From: Streptomyces smyrnaeus
Lineage (GTDB): Bacteria; Actinomycetota; Actinomycetes; Streptomycetales; Streptomycetaceae
Assembly (NCBI RefSeq): GCF_017676345.1
Contig: NZ_JAFFZM010000036.1
Coordinates: 1 to 53,081 of the forward strand
Length of the DNA stretch: 53,081 bases
Reading direction: 5' to 3'
Made by a program: the position numbers and the translations under genes. Position 1 is the first letter of the stretch. Every line of letters starts with the position of its first letter. The notes beneath the pieces are model-generated. The model had not been told where the DNA came from. It worked only from the letters and a program-made list of their open reading frames with translations, and made no database searches. Shown here piece after piece: positions 33,208 through 40,701 of the stretch.

Positions 33208-34131
33208 TCACGGCGTCCGTCGGCGGCCCTGCTTCACCTCGCGGTCGAGTGCCCAGGCGTCGGCGACCGGCCCGAGATGGCCGAGCTTGTCGGGGTTGAT
33301 CACCGAGCGGATGGTCTGGATCCGCCCGCCCAGCACCTCCAGGACCAGGATGTGGAGCACCTTGCCGTCCCGGTCGCGGAAGACCGCTCCTGGCCGCCCG
33401 TTGATCTCCTGCGGCTCGAAGGTCACCTCGACCCGGGCCATCAGCTGGAGGACGGAGGCCAGCAGCCGGGCCACGTTCTCGGCGCCGACGACGGACCTGG
33501 CCAGCTGCGGCGCCTTGCCGCCGCCGTCCCCCGCCAGCGACACGTCGGCGGCGAGCAGCTCCCGCAGACCGACGACATCGCCGTCGCGGAAGGCGTCGAA
33601 GAACCGCGTCGCCAGCTCCTGCCGCTCCTGGCGGTCGGCCTCGAACCGTGGCCGCCCGGCCCGCATGTGCTGCCGCGCCCGCACCAGCAGCTGCCGGCAC
33701 GCCGCCTCCGACCGCCCCACCGCCTCGGCGACCTCGTCGAAGCCGAAGCCGAACACCTCCCGCAGCACGAACACCGACCGCTCCAGCGGGCTGAGCCGCT
33801 CCAGCAGCAGCAGCGCCGCCATCGACACCGAGTCGGCCAGCTCCGCCGCCCGCGCCGGATCCTCGTAGGGATCGGACAGCAGCGGCTCGGGGAACCACGG
33901 CCCGACGTACTCCTCCCGCCTCACCCGCGCGGAGCGCAGCACGTCGATCGAGAGCCGCGTCACGGTGGCGGACAGAAAGGACTTGGTCGACGTGGGCCGG
34001 GTCGCCGAGCCGTCGAAGCGCAGCCACGTCTCCTGCACCACGTCCTCGGCCTCACTCACGCTGCCCAGGATCCGGTAGGCGATCGAGAACAGCAGCGGCC
34101 GCAACTCCTCGAACTCCTCGACCTTGCTCAC
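33208..34131 (-). CDS. ECF41-type RNA polymerase sigma factor (SigJ-like)
   Basis: 307 residues. Sigma region 2 (about 1-70: FSIAYRILGSVSEAEDVVQE) and region 4 (about 105-160: SPLERSVFVLREVFGFGFDE) are followed by a 130-residue SnoaL-like C-terminal extension. ECF41 marker motifs are all present: WFPEP (79-83), DGGGK (202-206) and NPDKLGHL (279-286). In this group the C-terminal domain replaces an anti-sigma factor and modulates activity. The gene lies 34 bases after the AhpD-like gene, the classic ECF41 partner, in what looks like a two-gene operon with a matching ECF41 promoter at 34684-34710. Confidence 0.95.
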   Translation of the reverse strand: MSKVEEFEELRPLLFSIAYRILGSVSEAEDVVQETWLRFDGSATRPTSTKSFLSATVTRLSIDVLRSARVRREEYVGPWFPEPLLSDPYEDPARAAELADSVSMAALLLLERLSPLERSVFVLREVFGFGFDEVAEAVGRSEAACRQLLVRARQHMRAGRPRFEADRQERQELATRFFDAFRDGDVVGLRELLAADVSLAGDGGGKAPQLARSVVGAENVARLLASVLQLMARVEVTFEPQEINGRPGAVFRDRDGKVLHILVLEVLGGRIQTIRSVINPDKLGHLGPVADAWALDREVKQGRRRTP

Positions 34132-34165
34132 GTCGACTCCCCCGTAAGTCCTCCCGCCCGACGGC

Positions 34166-34639
34166 TCAGTGGAACTGCCCGACCTCGTAGTCGCCGGCCG
34201 GCTGCTGGGCGATGATGTTCAGCCGGTTCACCGTGTTCATGAAGGCCACCAGCACCACCAGGGCGGTGAGCTGTTCCTCGTCGTAGTGCTCGGCTGCCCG
34301 TGCCCACACCTCGTCGCTGACCCCGCCGGCCGCGTCCGCGACCCGGGTCCCCTCCTCCGCCAGCTCCAGCGCGGCACGCTCGGCCTCGGTGAAGACCGTG
34401 GCCTCCCGCCACGCCGAGACCAGGTGCAACCGCACCGCGCTCTCTCCTGCGGCGGCGGCCTCCTTGGTGTGCATGTCGATGCAGACGGCGCAGCCGTTGA
34501 TCTGGCTCACGCGCAGCTCCACCAACTCCTGCGTGGCGGCCGGCAGCGACGATTCCTTGAGTATCTTGCCCGCCGACAGGAAGTGCTTGAAGGCCTTGCC
34601 GGCCGTCGGGTCGGCGAAGTAGTTCAGCCGCGCGTCCAT
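34166..34639 (-). CDS. Carboxymuconolactone decarboxylase/AhpD-like protein, partner of ECF41
   Basis: The ATG at 34639 gives 157 residues. ELVELRVSQINGCAVCIDMH holds the two active-site cysteines and following His of the AhpD core. It ends in a helix AFMNTVNRLNIIAQ. It is a paralogue of 28608-29063. ECF41 sigma genes nearly always sit beside a carboxymuconolactone decarboxylase, oxidoreductase or epimerase gene, and this is that partner. Expression is predicted from the ECF41-type promoter 45 bases upstream of the start. Confidence 0.92.
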   Translation of the reverse strand: MDARLNYFADPTAGKAFKHFLSAGKILKESSLPAATQELVELRVSQINGCAVCIDMHTKEAAAAGESAVRLHLVSAWREATVFTEAERAALELAEEGTRVADAAGGVSDEVWARAAEHYDEEQLTALVVLVAFMNTVNRLNIIAQQPAGDYEVGQFH

Positions 34640-34683
34640 CGTGTGCTCCTCCGCGCTCTCGTCAGGGTGCCTACACCCCCTGG

Positions 34684-34710
34684 GACGAGACAGCCCTGCA
34701 CCCTGTGACA
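34684..34710 (-). promoter_or_regulatory. Predicted ECF41-dependent promoter
   Basis: On the minus strand TGTCACA (34710-34704) and CGTC (34687-34684) are 16 bases apart. This matches the known ECF41 consensus (TGTCACA and CGTC). The AhpD-like start codon is 44 bases downstream of the -10 element, so the sigma factor probably drives its own operon. Confidence 0.78.
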
Positions 34711-34834
34711 CGGACACGTGTGACCCGCGTCTCCCCTACTGGGGTTGTGCGGAGCTGTTACAGGAGAAGCCTGCGGGGTCAGGCGCCCGCAGGCGCTCGG
34801 TCGGCTGTCCCGGGCCGGGGCCCCGGGCTGGTCG

Positions 34835-35005
34835 TCATCGGATGGGGCGGCGATCGGAGCGCCGGGACCAGCGCACGGCGATGAACGCCAGAGCGGCCAC
34901 GAGGACCGCGATGCCGACGAACAGCAGGTAGCCGAGCCCTTCCGCTACGGCTCCGATGATTCCCAGGGTCACGGCGACCAGAACGAGGAGCAGGAAGAGG
35001 ACCAT
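34835..35005 (-). CDS. Small hydrophobic membrane protein (56 aa)
   Basis: The ATG at 35005 gives 56 residues: hydrophobic segment MVLFLLLVLVAVTLGIIGAV, a short AEGLGY turn, second segment LLFVGIAVLVAALAFIAV, then a basic tail RWSRRSDRRPIR. Two membrane helices and a cytosolic basic tail resemble the short hydrophobic proteins often found beside PRC-barrel genes in Streptomyces. It is too short for most ORF lists. A GGAAG sequence lies ten bases upstream of the start. The PRC-barrel gene ends 36 bases upstream on the same strand. Function unknown. Confidence 0.7.
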   Translation of the reverse strand: MVLFLLLVLVAVTLGIIGAVAEGLGYLLFVGIAVLVAALAFIAVRWSRRSDRRPIR

Positions 35006-35040
35006 GTCGCGGATGCTTCCTTCGGGGTGAGCGCGGGCGG

Positions 35041-35397
35041 TCAGCGGCGTGCGAGTTGCCGCTCGCCGCCTGCGCCGGTCTGGTAGGACATGTCGTAGTG
35101 CTGGAAGATCGTTTTCTCTGCCTCGGCGGGCAGGATGTCGTCCATGCCAACTGCGGGTGCCTTTTTGACCAGCGCTTTTTGGTAGGCGACCCTGACGTAG
35201 TCCGGGCCCAGGGTCACGTCGTCGAGGGGTACGAAGGCCAACCGGTGGCGGGTGGGCAGTCCGGTGCGGACCGTGGCCATGGCCGGTTCGTCGGTGGTGG
35301 TGTCCACATAGATCGCCTCGAGGACGCCGATCTTGTGGTCATGGGAGTCGACGACGTTGCGGTTGCGCCACTCGCGGATGTCGGCTGCGTGGATCAT
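35041..35397 (-). CDS. PRC-barrel domain protein
   Basis: The ATG at 35397 has AGGAGG at good spacing. 118 residues: IREWRNRNVVDSHDHKIGVL, IYVDTTTDEPAMATVRTG and FVPLDDVTLGPDYVRVAY are the beta strands of the PRC-barrel fold. The C-terminal tail PAEAEKTIFQHYDMSYQTG is typical of Streptomyces members linked to stress. The same frame is open further upstream to a TTG at 35841 (see next entry), so a longer membrane-anchored form is possible. It probably binds another protein or a small ligand; exact role unknown. Confidence 0.85.
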   Translation of the reverse strand: MIHAADIREWRNRNVVDSHDHKIGVLEAIYVDTTTDEPAMATVRTGLPTRHRLAFVPLDDVTLGPDYVRVAYQKALVKKAPAVGMDDILPAEAEKTIFQHYDMSYQTGAGGERQLARR

Positions 35398-35841
35398 GAT
35401 GCGCCTCCTGGGCGGTTGATCCGGGCTGGTGCGGGCCTGTCCGTGGACAGCGGCAGCCCGCCGGACCGCGCCTTCCCCGGAACGGGGATGGGCGGGGTAC
35501 CCGGAGCTGCCCGCAGCATCCCGCCGATCGACGGGATACGCGGCCGAGCTCTGCCGTGCCGCCGCCCGCCAGGTGAGGCCGTCCGGTCCCTCGTGCGTGC
35601 GACGCCCCGGCGCCGCGGGCGGAGATGTCCGCGGCCTCCGTCCCCGCGGCCGCGGTGGTCGCGGGTGGCGGCGGCCCGTTGTGGCCGCCGCGGAGCCAGG
35701 GGCGCCGCAGCGGCCGGGGAGGCGACGGCTGTACTGGTGCAGCGCGATCCGGTCGGCGTGCTGCGCGTTGAGACGGTGGATCACGAACGCTCCCAGGGCG
35801 ATCATCGCGAGGACGACGGCGATGGTGAGGCCGGTGTCCAA
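35398..35841 (-). other. TTG-initiated membrane-segment reading frame joined in frame to the PRC-barrel gene
   Basis: A TTG at 35841 is preceded at seven bases by GGGAGGTGA, an excellent Shine-Dalgarno that overlaps the end of the DUF5994 gene. The peptide starts DTGLTIAVVLAMIALGAFVI, a membrane segment, then HRLNAQHADRIALHQYSRRL, and becomes Pro/Arg-rich with no stop until the end of the PRC-barrel gene. It resembles the start of small membrane proteins seen in Streptomyces. Either a 266-residue membrane-anchored PRC protein is made, or a short gene lost its stop by frameshift. No other gene is seen in this stretch. Confidence 0.35.
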
Positions 35842-35848
35842 GGCCGCG

Positions 35849-36421
35849 TCACCTCCCGCCGGCCGTCCGGGCGTGCGCGGTCATCGCCCCACCCTCCGCC
35901 TCCCATGCGTCTGCCTGCGTGCGGCCTGGCGGGTCCGCATCGGCCGGGTCGGCGAGACGGCCGGCCGACTCGGCCGCCATCAATGCGCTGCCTGTACAGG
36001 CGATCCGCGGATCGCAGGCGGCGGCCATGAGTCGTTCGGCGGCGGCCGCGCTGGTCCCCGGCGGGATGATCAGCAGGTCCCAGCGCCCGACGTGGTAGGA
36101 GCGCAGCATGAGTTGGTGCGGGTCCTGCTCCTGGCGGAACCAACCCACCTTGACCACATGGCCGTCGACGGCCACCTTGCGGGGCACCACGGGCCAGTGC
36201 GTCGGGTTGACGGTGACGCGAGTGATGCGGCCCCATCGCGGGTCCAACAGCTCGGTCAGAGCCGCCAGTTCGCGAGTGAGATCCCGGGAGTGCGGCCACC
36301 AGGCGCCGTCGAGCAGCCCGGAGGGCGGGCCCGGAGGCTTGAGGGAGAGCCGGACCGGCGGATAGCCGTCGGCCTGGGCGACCGGTGTGGTGGTCGGGGG
36401 GTGTTCGGTGATCACCTTCAT
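35849..36421 (-). CDS. DUF5994 family protein
   Basis: 190 residues. The DUF5994 pattern is visible: VRLSLKPPGPPSGLLDGAWW, PHSRDLTRELAALTELLDPR, VTVNPTHWPVVPRKV, VKVGWFRQEQDPHQLMLRSY and WDLLIIPPGTSAAAAERLM. Family members are small actinobacterial proteins of unknown function, frequently near PRC-barrel or STAS-type stress proteins. The last 45 residues are low complexity. The ATG at 36421 is 16 bases from a strong hairpin (36437-36460) in the presumed 5' leader. Confidence 0.85.
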   Translation of the reverse strand: MKVITEHPPTTTPVAQADGYPPVRLSLKPPGPPSGLLDGAWWPHSRDLTRELAALTELLDPRWGRITRVTVNPTHWPVVPRKVAVDGHVVKVGWFRQEQDPHQLMLRSYHVGRWDLLIIPPGTSAAAAERLMAAACDPRIACTGSALMAAESAGRLADPADADPPGRTQADAWEAEGGAMTAHARTAGGR

Positions 36422-36436
36422 GGTGTCGACCCGTCT

Positions 36437-36460
36437 CCGGGCCCGGCATTGCCGGCCCGG
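36437..36460. repeat. Strong hairpin in the leader of the DUF5994 gene
   Basis: CCGGGCCCGGC and GCCGGCCCGG pair almost completely around ATT. It lies just upstream of the DUF5994 start on the minus strand and could affect translation. No known riboswitch is recognised. Confidence 0.4.
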
Positions 36461-36620
36461 TACTGTCGAACCGAGAGAGAGACCGGCGCGGAAGCCGGTG
36501 AAGAATGCTCTCGATATTGCCAGCGTACTCCTGTCGCAGCCTCGACCACGTCCGCCCGAGAGACCGGCGGCCCAAATGAGGTATTTGTCCGCGACTTTGA
36601 GCCAGCTGGCGCTCCATCGG

Positions 36621-36953
36621 TCACCCGGGCAGTTCCAGTTCGGCCCACAGCGTTTTGGTGATCGGGTCGTTCACCCGGTGTCCCCAGCGGTTAGCCAGGG
36701 CGTCCACCAGGAGCAGCCCGCGCCCTGACTCGCCGTCGTCGTCGGGCGGCCACGGCGCCCCCGGCGGCAGCGGTTTGTCCGCCCGCGCGTCGGTGACCCC
36801 GCCCTCAGCCTCCTCCCGGCCGTCGGCTCGCTCGAGGTGAGGCGCGGCCGGAACGAGGGCGTACTGCGGTACGGAACAGTCGCGCTCGTCCAGCCACTGT
36901 GTCGTGAGCAGCCGCGCGAGGTGCGCCCCGCGCCGGGTGGAACCTCGTTGCAC
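36621..36953 (-). pseudogene. Degenerate copy of RsbW-like ATP-binding protein gene
   Basis: The frame reads QRGSTRRGAHLARLL...QWLDE, then foreign residues, then VTDARADKPLPPGAPWPP and RGLLLVDALANRWGHRVND to the end. It aligns with the intact gene at 40702-41178 at both ends. After QWLDE there is one extra base relative to the intact copy, and then roughly 80 to 100 bases are missing, which restores the frame. The lost part includes the N-box helix (AALIVAELAANAVRH) that binds Mg-ATP in the HATPase fold. The product could not bind ATP normally. No clear start codon context remains. Confidence 0.75.
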
Positions 36954-37032
36954 GGCGGGCCTGGTCGGCGTCGTGGCGAGACGGTCGGTCGACCGCGGCA
37001 GGAACCTCCGCCCTTCGAGGCGGGAAGCGGAG

Positions 37033-37632
37033 TCACTTTTCGCAACCCAGTTGCCCTGAGGCGTGCTTCGCGGTCCGCTTGGCGAGCCTGAGAACGTCCT
37101 TCTCGTGATTGCCGTCCGGTGGCGTGAAGACAGTTACGCTCATGCCTTCATTCGCCCCCATTGCTTCCGCCCGTCCCGGACAGGGCAGGAACAGTGCCGC
37201 CGCGTGGCCGTCGGAGAAGCCACCCCCGTACAGGTCCACGCTGTGCCGGTCGGAAGACCAGTCGATGCCGGTGCGCGTGATGTACTTCGCCCAGTCCTCC
37301 CGATCCCCCGCCGTCTCCTTCACCAAGAGCCTCACAGCGACCTCGTCGTCGGCGCGCACCTCGCACAGCAACTTGGCGGACTTCTTGTCGACAAGTGTCT
37401 CGGATTTCACTGAATAAAAAGAGGCTTCCGGGACGATGCGGCGAAGCTCGGCGGTATTGCTCGTTCCGGTTACCGCGGAACAGTCCGCTTCCGTGGACTC
37501 GAAAGACCTGGGCGGGTTGCCGTTTTCGCGAGAGAGCAGGACAACTGAAAGGACGGCAACTGCGGCAAGGAGCACAGCTACCACGACAGCCAGCCACGTC
37601 ACCGGCTTTGTGAGTTCACGACGAACGTCCAT
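37033..37632 (-). CDS. Membrane-anchored extracytoplasmic protein of the DUF6571 cassette
   Basis: The ATG at 37632, with GGAG five bases upstream, gives 199 residues; GTG 37638 and ATG 37635 are alternatives. One N-terminal membrane helix (about 11-33: TWLAVVVAVLLAAVAVLSVV) is followed by an outside domain with four Cys (ADCSAV, LLCEV, LPCPG and QLGCEK), probably two disulfides. No lipobox is seen. It overlaps the stop of the large DUF6571-like gene and must be co-expressed with it. I do not recognise the family. A role in holding or regulating the large protein is inference. Confidence 0.75.
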   Translation of the reverse strand: MDVRRELTKPVTWLAVVVAVLLAAVAVLSVVLLSRENGNPPRSFESTEADCSAVTGTSNTAELRRIVPEASFYSVKSETLVDKKSAKLLCEVRADDEVAVRLLVKETAGDREDWAKYITRTGIDWSSDRHSVDLYGGGFSDGHAAALFLPCPGRAEAMGANEGMSVTVFTPPDGNHEKDVLRLAKRTAKHASGQLGCEK

Positions 37633-37634
37633 CA

Positions 37635-40076
37635 TCACTCCGATGACTTTAAGGTCTTCACCTGGTCGCCACTGGTGAGTTCGGTAGCCATTGTCTGCCC
37701 CGCGACCAGCGCATCATTGAATCCGTCCTTCGATCCCGCGCGTACCCAGGTGTCCCAATGGCCCGGGCCGTAATCGTCACCGCCATAGTCGTGGTACATC
37801 TTGTTGGTGGACGTGACGTCGTCAGCTTTGGCGTGCGACCAGTAATCCGATGTCAGCTGTGCCTTCTCGGCGCCCTCGTTGTGGTCGTTGGCCATGTTCC
37901 ACTCACTCGGCCCGACGAAGAGCCCTGATCCGGTCAAGCCGGAGATGAGCGCGCTGGCGACGGGATGGACGCCCCCGCGTGCCAGCAGCACGTTGGTGAC
38001 GGTGGCCCCAGCGCCGTAACCCCACGTCCCGACACGGGTCTGTGCCTTCTCATAAGCGGCGTCGTGAGCAAGACCCTCACTGACCACGGCTTCCTGTCGA
38101 CCAAGTGTGAGCGCCCCTGTGACATATCCCGACTGTCGGCTGACGCGCTCCACGACATCCTCCGCGCGGTCCTTGGCGTCCGTGTCGGAGCCTTCGAACC
38201 GTTCGTACCATGGCAGTTGCGCCTGCACGTCGGGGTCCAGCTGGTGTTTCAAGACCGCATCGCCATAGAGCTTCTGCCCGGCGAGCACTTCCTGGTATCC
38301 CTCGGGACTCTGTCCGAGAGATATCAAGAATCTGGCCACATTTGACTCGGCCTCTCCGCTCTTTCCGAATACCGCAGGCTCCCCGGCAACTGGGAACAAT
38401 TGCTCGATCGCATTCATCTGCTGATCCTTCGGCAGGTTGGCCATCGCAGGATCCATCGGCGGCTTACCACTCTCCAAGCCGCGATAGATATCGGGCATGT
38501 ACTCCCGCGCCATCCGGCCCAGACTGTCACCCATCTCCTTGTTTCCCGTGAGGAGGGACGGCTCGTCCGACACGGCCTTGACGACGTCTTCCATGATGCG
38601 TGCCTGGGCGGGAGTGTGCACCAATGAGTCCGGTTTCGCGCCGGCGACGTGGCCGGTCGCCCCGGCTTCCAGCGCTTCGCCCATCGCGTCGCGTCCCGGC
38701 GTTCCGCCGTCCGAGCCCGGGAGCGATTCCCACTCTCGGTCTTTGAACAGATAGTCGAAGTGGGACTGCCCGCCCTTGCCGTCCTTACCGGTCTGTTCTT
38801 CCGGGTGGCCGAAAAAATCCGTGGAAGCTTCGGGATTGTGTGAGAGGGCCTTCATGAAGCCGGTCATCGGGTCCACACCGGCGTCCTTGTCGCTGCCGGG
38901 CCCGAAGTGCATCCGGTCCTGCTGGGCGTAGGAGGGAAGGCGGTCCCACGGCAGTACGTCCTCGCGCGTCCTGCCGCCCGGGCCAGGGTCCTTCACGTCA
39001 CCCGTGTGCTTCTTCTCGTAGGCGACCAGCGCATCGCCGTAGTCGTTGAGGAAGGCACCGTCGTACTTGCCGTGTCGCATCAGATTGCTCATGGCTTGAA
39101 AGCCGTAGATCGGCTTGTGCGAGGCCGTGCCGGAGACCGGTTGGTCGCCGACCTGGATCGCGCCCTTCTTCCACGCCGCCATGTCGCCGGACTCGGAGCG
39201 GGACGCCGTCGCCAAGGTGGTACCGAGGCCGGTTTCCAACTCGCCCAGCAGTTTCTTCCGCGCGTCCAGCAGCTTCTTGTGTTCACTGAACGTCTTCGTG
39301 CCGCTCCCGGCGCCCGCAGACTCCCACCTGTCGATCTCCATCGCCTTGGCAAAGAATGCGAGGGATTTCTTCGGCCCCATCTCGCCGACGACTCGTTCCG
39401 CGAAGACAGGATCCCTACCACTGCGCTTCAGCCAGTCGTTGAGGTGATCGAGCTGGGTATTGCTCAGCTTGCTGGGGTCCTTCGAGGTCAGCTTGAGGAC
39501 AGCGTCCGCGTCCTTGACAGCCTGACGTGTCTTCTCGAAGTCGGTGACGCGGGAGGAGAGGAAATTGTACTTGTCCTTCGCCTCATGCCGTAGCGCTTCG
39601 GCAGCACCCTTGTCGGTGGTGTGGGCGGCCTTGAGAACCTTTTCGATGTCCTCGACGACAGCGTCGATCTGCTTCTGAGTGGGCTTGGGATCGGCGCCTT
39701 CTCGTGGCTCCACGACCCCGTTCGCCGTGACGTGCACACTCTTGTCGGCGCTCGCCACCGCTTCCTTCAGGGCCTCCTTGTGGGCCTTCATCTTGGTGTA
39801 GAGACCGTTCAGGATCGTGTGCACGCTCCGGGCGGTCGCCAGTACGTCCTTGAACTCGCCCGCCGTTTTGGTCACGAACTTCTTCGTCACATCAGCGTTG
39901 TTCCCGGCCCAGTCCGCCCCGTTCGCCTTTTTCGTGAGCCCCGCGGCAGTCGTGCCTTGTCCGTGCCCGTCCTCGCCAACCAGCTCGACCAGATCGTCGA
40001 CCATGTCCTTCCAGTCGTTGACCGCCTTCTTCAGCGTCCCCAACCGCAGGTCGTGGAGCTGACGGTAGGTGATCAC
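37635..40076 (-). CDS. Large DUF6571-like protein, possible secreted effector
   Basis: 813 residues from GTG 40076, with AAAGGGGGGC upstream. No signal peptide. The N terminus (1-130: LRLGTLKKAVNDWKDMVDDL) is a helical bundle like WXG/LXG-type proteins. The middle (about 370-600) holds DPMTGFMKALSHNPEASTDF and similar helices, a pattern I associate with DUF6571 proteins. Residues about 680-750 contain a Gly/Val/Leu-rich segment (GYGAGATVTNVLLARGGV) that could enter a membrane. The usual reading is a type VII-secretion-like or developmentally regulated protein; no catalytic motif is evident. Third-position GC is visibly lower than in neighbouring genes, consistent with acquisition from elsewhere or weak expression. 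Confidence 0.85.
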   Translation of the reverse strand: MITYRQLHDLRLGTLKKAVNDWKDMVDDLVELVGEDGHGQGTTAAGLTKKANGADWAGNNADVTKKFVTKTAGEFKDVLATARSVHTILNGLYTKMKAHKEALKEAVASADKSVHVTANGVVEPREGADPKPTQKQIDAVVEDIEKVLKAAHTTDKGAAEALRHEAKDKYNFLSSRVTDFEKTRQAVKDADAVLKLTSKDPSKLSNTQLDHLNDWLKRSGRDPVFAERVVGEMGPKKSLAFFAKAMEIDRWESAGAGSGTKTFSEHKKLLDARKKLLGELETGLGTTLATASRSESGDMAAWKKGAIQVGDQPVSGTASHKPIYGFQAMSNLMRHGKYDGAFLNDYGDALVAYEKKHTGDVKDPGPGGRTREDVLPWDRLPSYAQQDRMHFGPGSDKDAGVDPMTGFMKALSHNPEASTDFFGHPEEQTGKDGKGGQSHFDYLFKDREWESLPGSDGGTPGRDAMGEALEAGATGHVAGAKPDSLVHTPAQARIMEDVVKAVSDEPSLLTGNKEMGDSLGRMAREYMPDIYRGLESGKPPMDPAMANLPKDQQMNAIEQLFPVAGEPAVFGKSGEAESNVARFLISLGQSPEGYQEVLAGQKLYGDAVLKHQLDPDVQAQLPWYERFEGSDTDAKDRAEDVVERVSRQSGYVTGALTLGRQEAVVSEGLAHDAAYEKAQTRVGTWGYGAGATVTNVLLARGGVHPVASALISGLTGSGLFVGPSEWNMANDHNEGAEKAQLTSDYWSHAKADDVTSTNKMYHDYGGDDYGPGHWDTWVRAGSKDGFNDALVAGQTMATELTSGDQVKTLKSSE

Positions 40077-40126
40077 GTGAATGCCCCCCTTTGTGCTTTC
40101 CCGTACGTTGGTCGACCTACGCTGGA

Positions 40127-40594
40127 CTACTTGATGTAGTCGTAGATACGGGAAACCGTCATCGCCTTACCCGCGGCATTCTTCATGCCCGTCTGAATGT
40201 CATGCTCATCCTTCGCATGCTGCGCCTTCGAGTAGTCGAGGTGATTGGAGATGTGCGCGCATGCTTCCTTGAGCGTGCCCAGTTTGGTGTTCCACGCGTC
40301 ATGCAGCACGGTGAGCGCCGAACCCGCCTCCAGTCCGTCGTTGAACAACTGGGTCGCCGCATCGAAGGTGTTCTGCCGAGCCAGATCCCCTGTGGTCGAC
40401 AGCTGTGAGTGCAGATCGAAGGCCATGTTGCCGAGAGCCCCCAACTCGTCGTCACGAACGACGAGGTCACCCTCTTTACCGACAGGCTTGCCGTTCGCGC
40501 CGTCGGGCGGCAGCGCGTGGTTCAGCCGCATTTCGACGTGGCCGTCCCCGGTGGCGGCGTCCAGTCCAGTTGATCCGTCCATGTGAGCTGACAC
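40127..40594 (-). CDS. Small helical WXG/EspC-like protein
   Basis: The GTG at 40594 follows AGGAGG at seven to eight bases and is preferred over the GTG at 40627. 155 residues with no signal peptide. The first 50 residues are polar; the rest is helical: LGALGNMAFDLHSQL, then AALTVLHDAWNTKLG-like sequence (VLHDAWNTKLGTLKEACAHI) with a Trp between helices as in WXG100 proteins, although W-N-T replaces W-x-G. It lies 50 bases before the large DUF6571-like gene. Small partner proteins of this type often accompany large type VII-like substrates. A chaperone or co-secreted partner role is inference. Confidence 0.72.
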   Translation of the reverse strand: MSAHMDGSTGLDAATGDGHVEMRLNHALPPDGANGKPVGKEGDLVVRDDELGALGNMAFDLHSQLSTTGDLARQNTFDAATQLFNDGLEAGSALTVLHDAWNTKLGTLKEACAHISNHLDYSKAQHAKDEHDIQTGMKNAAGKAMTVSRIYDYIK

Positions 40595-40701
40595 TGTTCC
40601 CCCTCCTGCAACCGGCTGTGTCGACACCGATCACAGGCCCCTACCCCGCCACCCGCGGGCTTATAACCTCCGGCATTCTGGATAGATGGTGCATCCATCG
40701 G

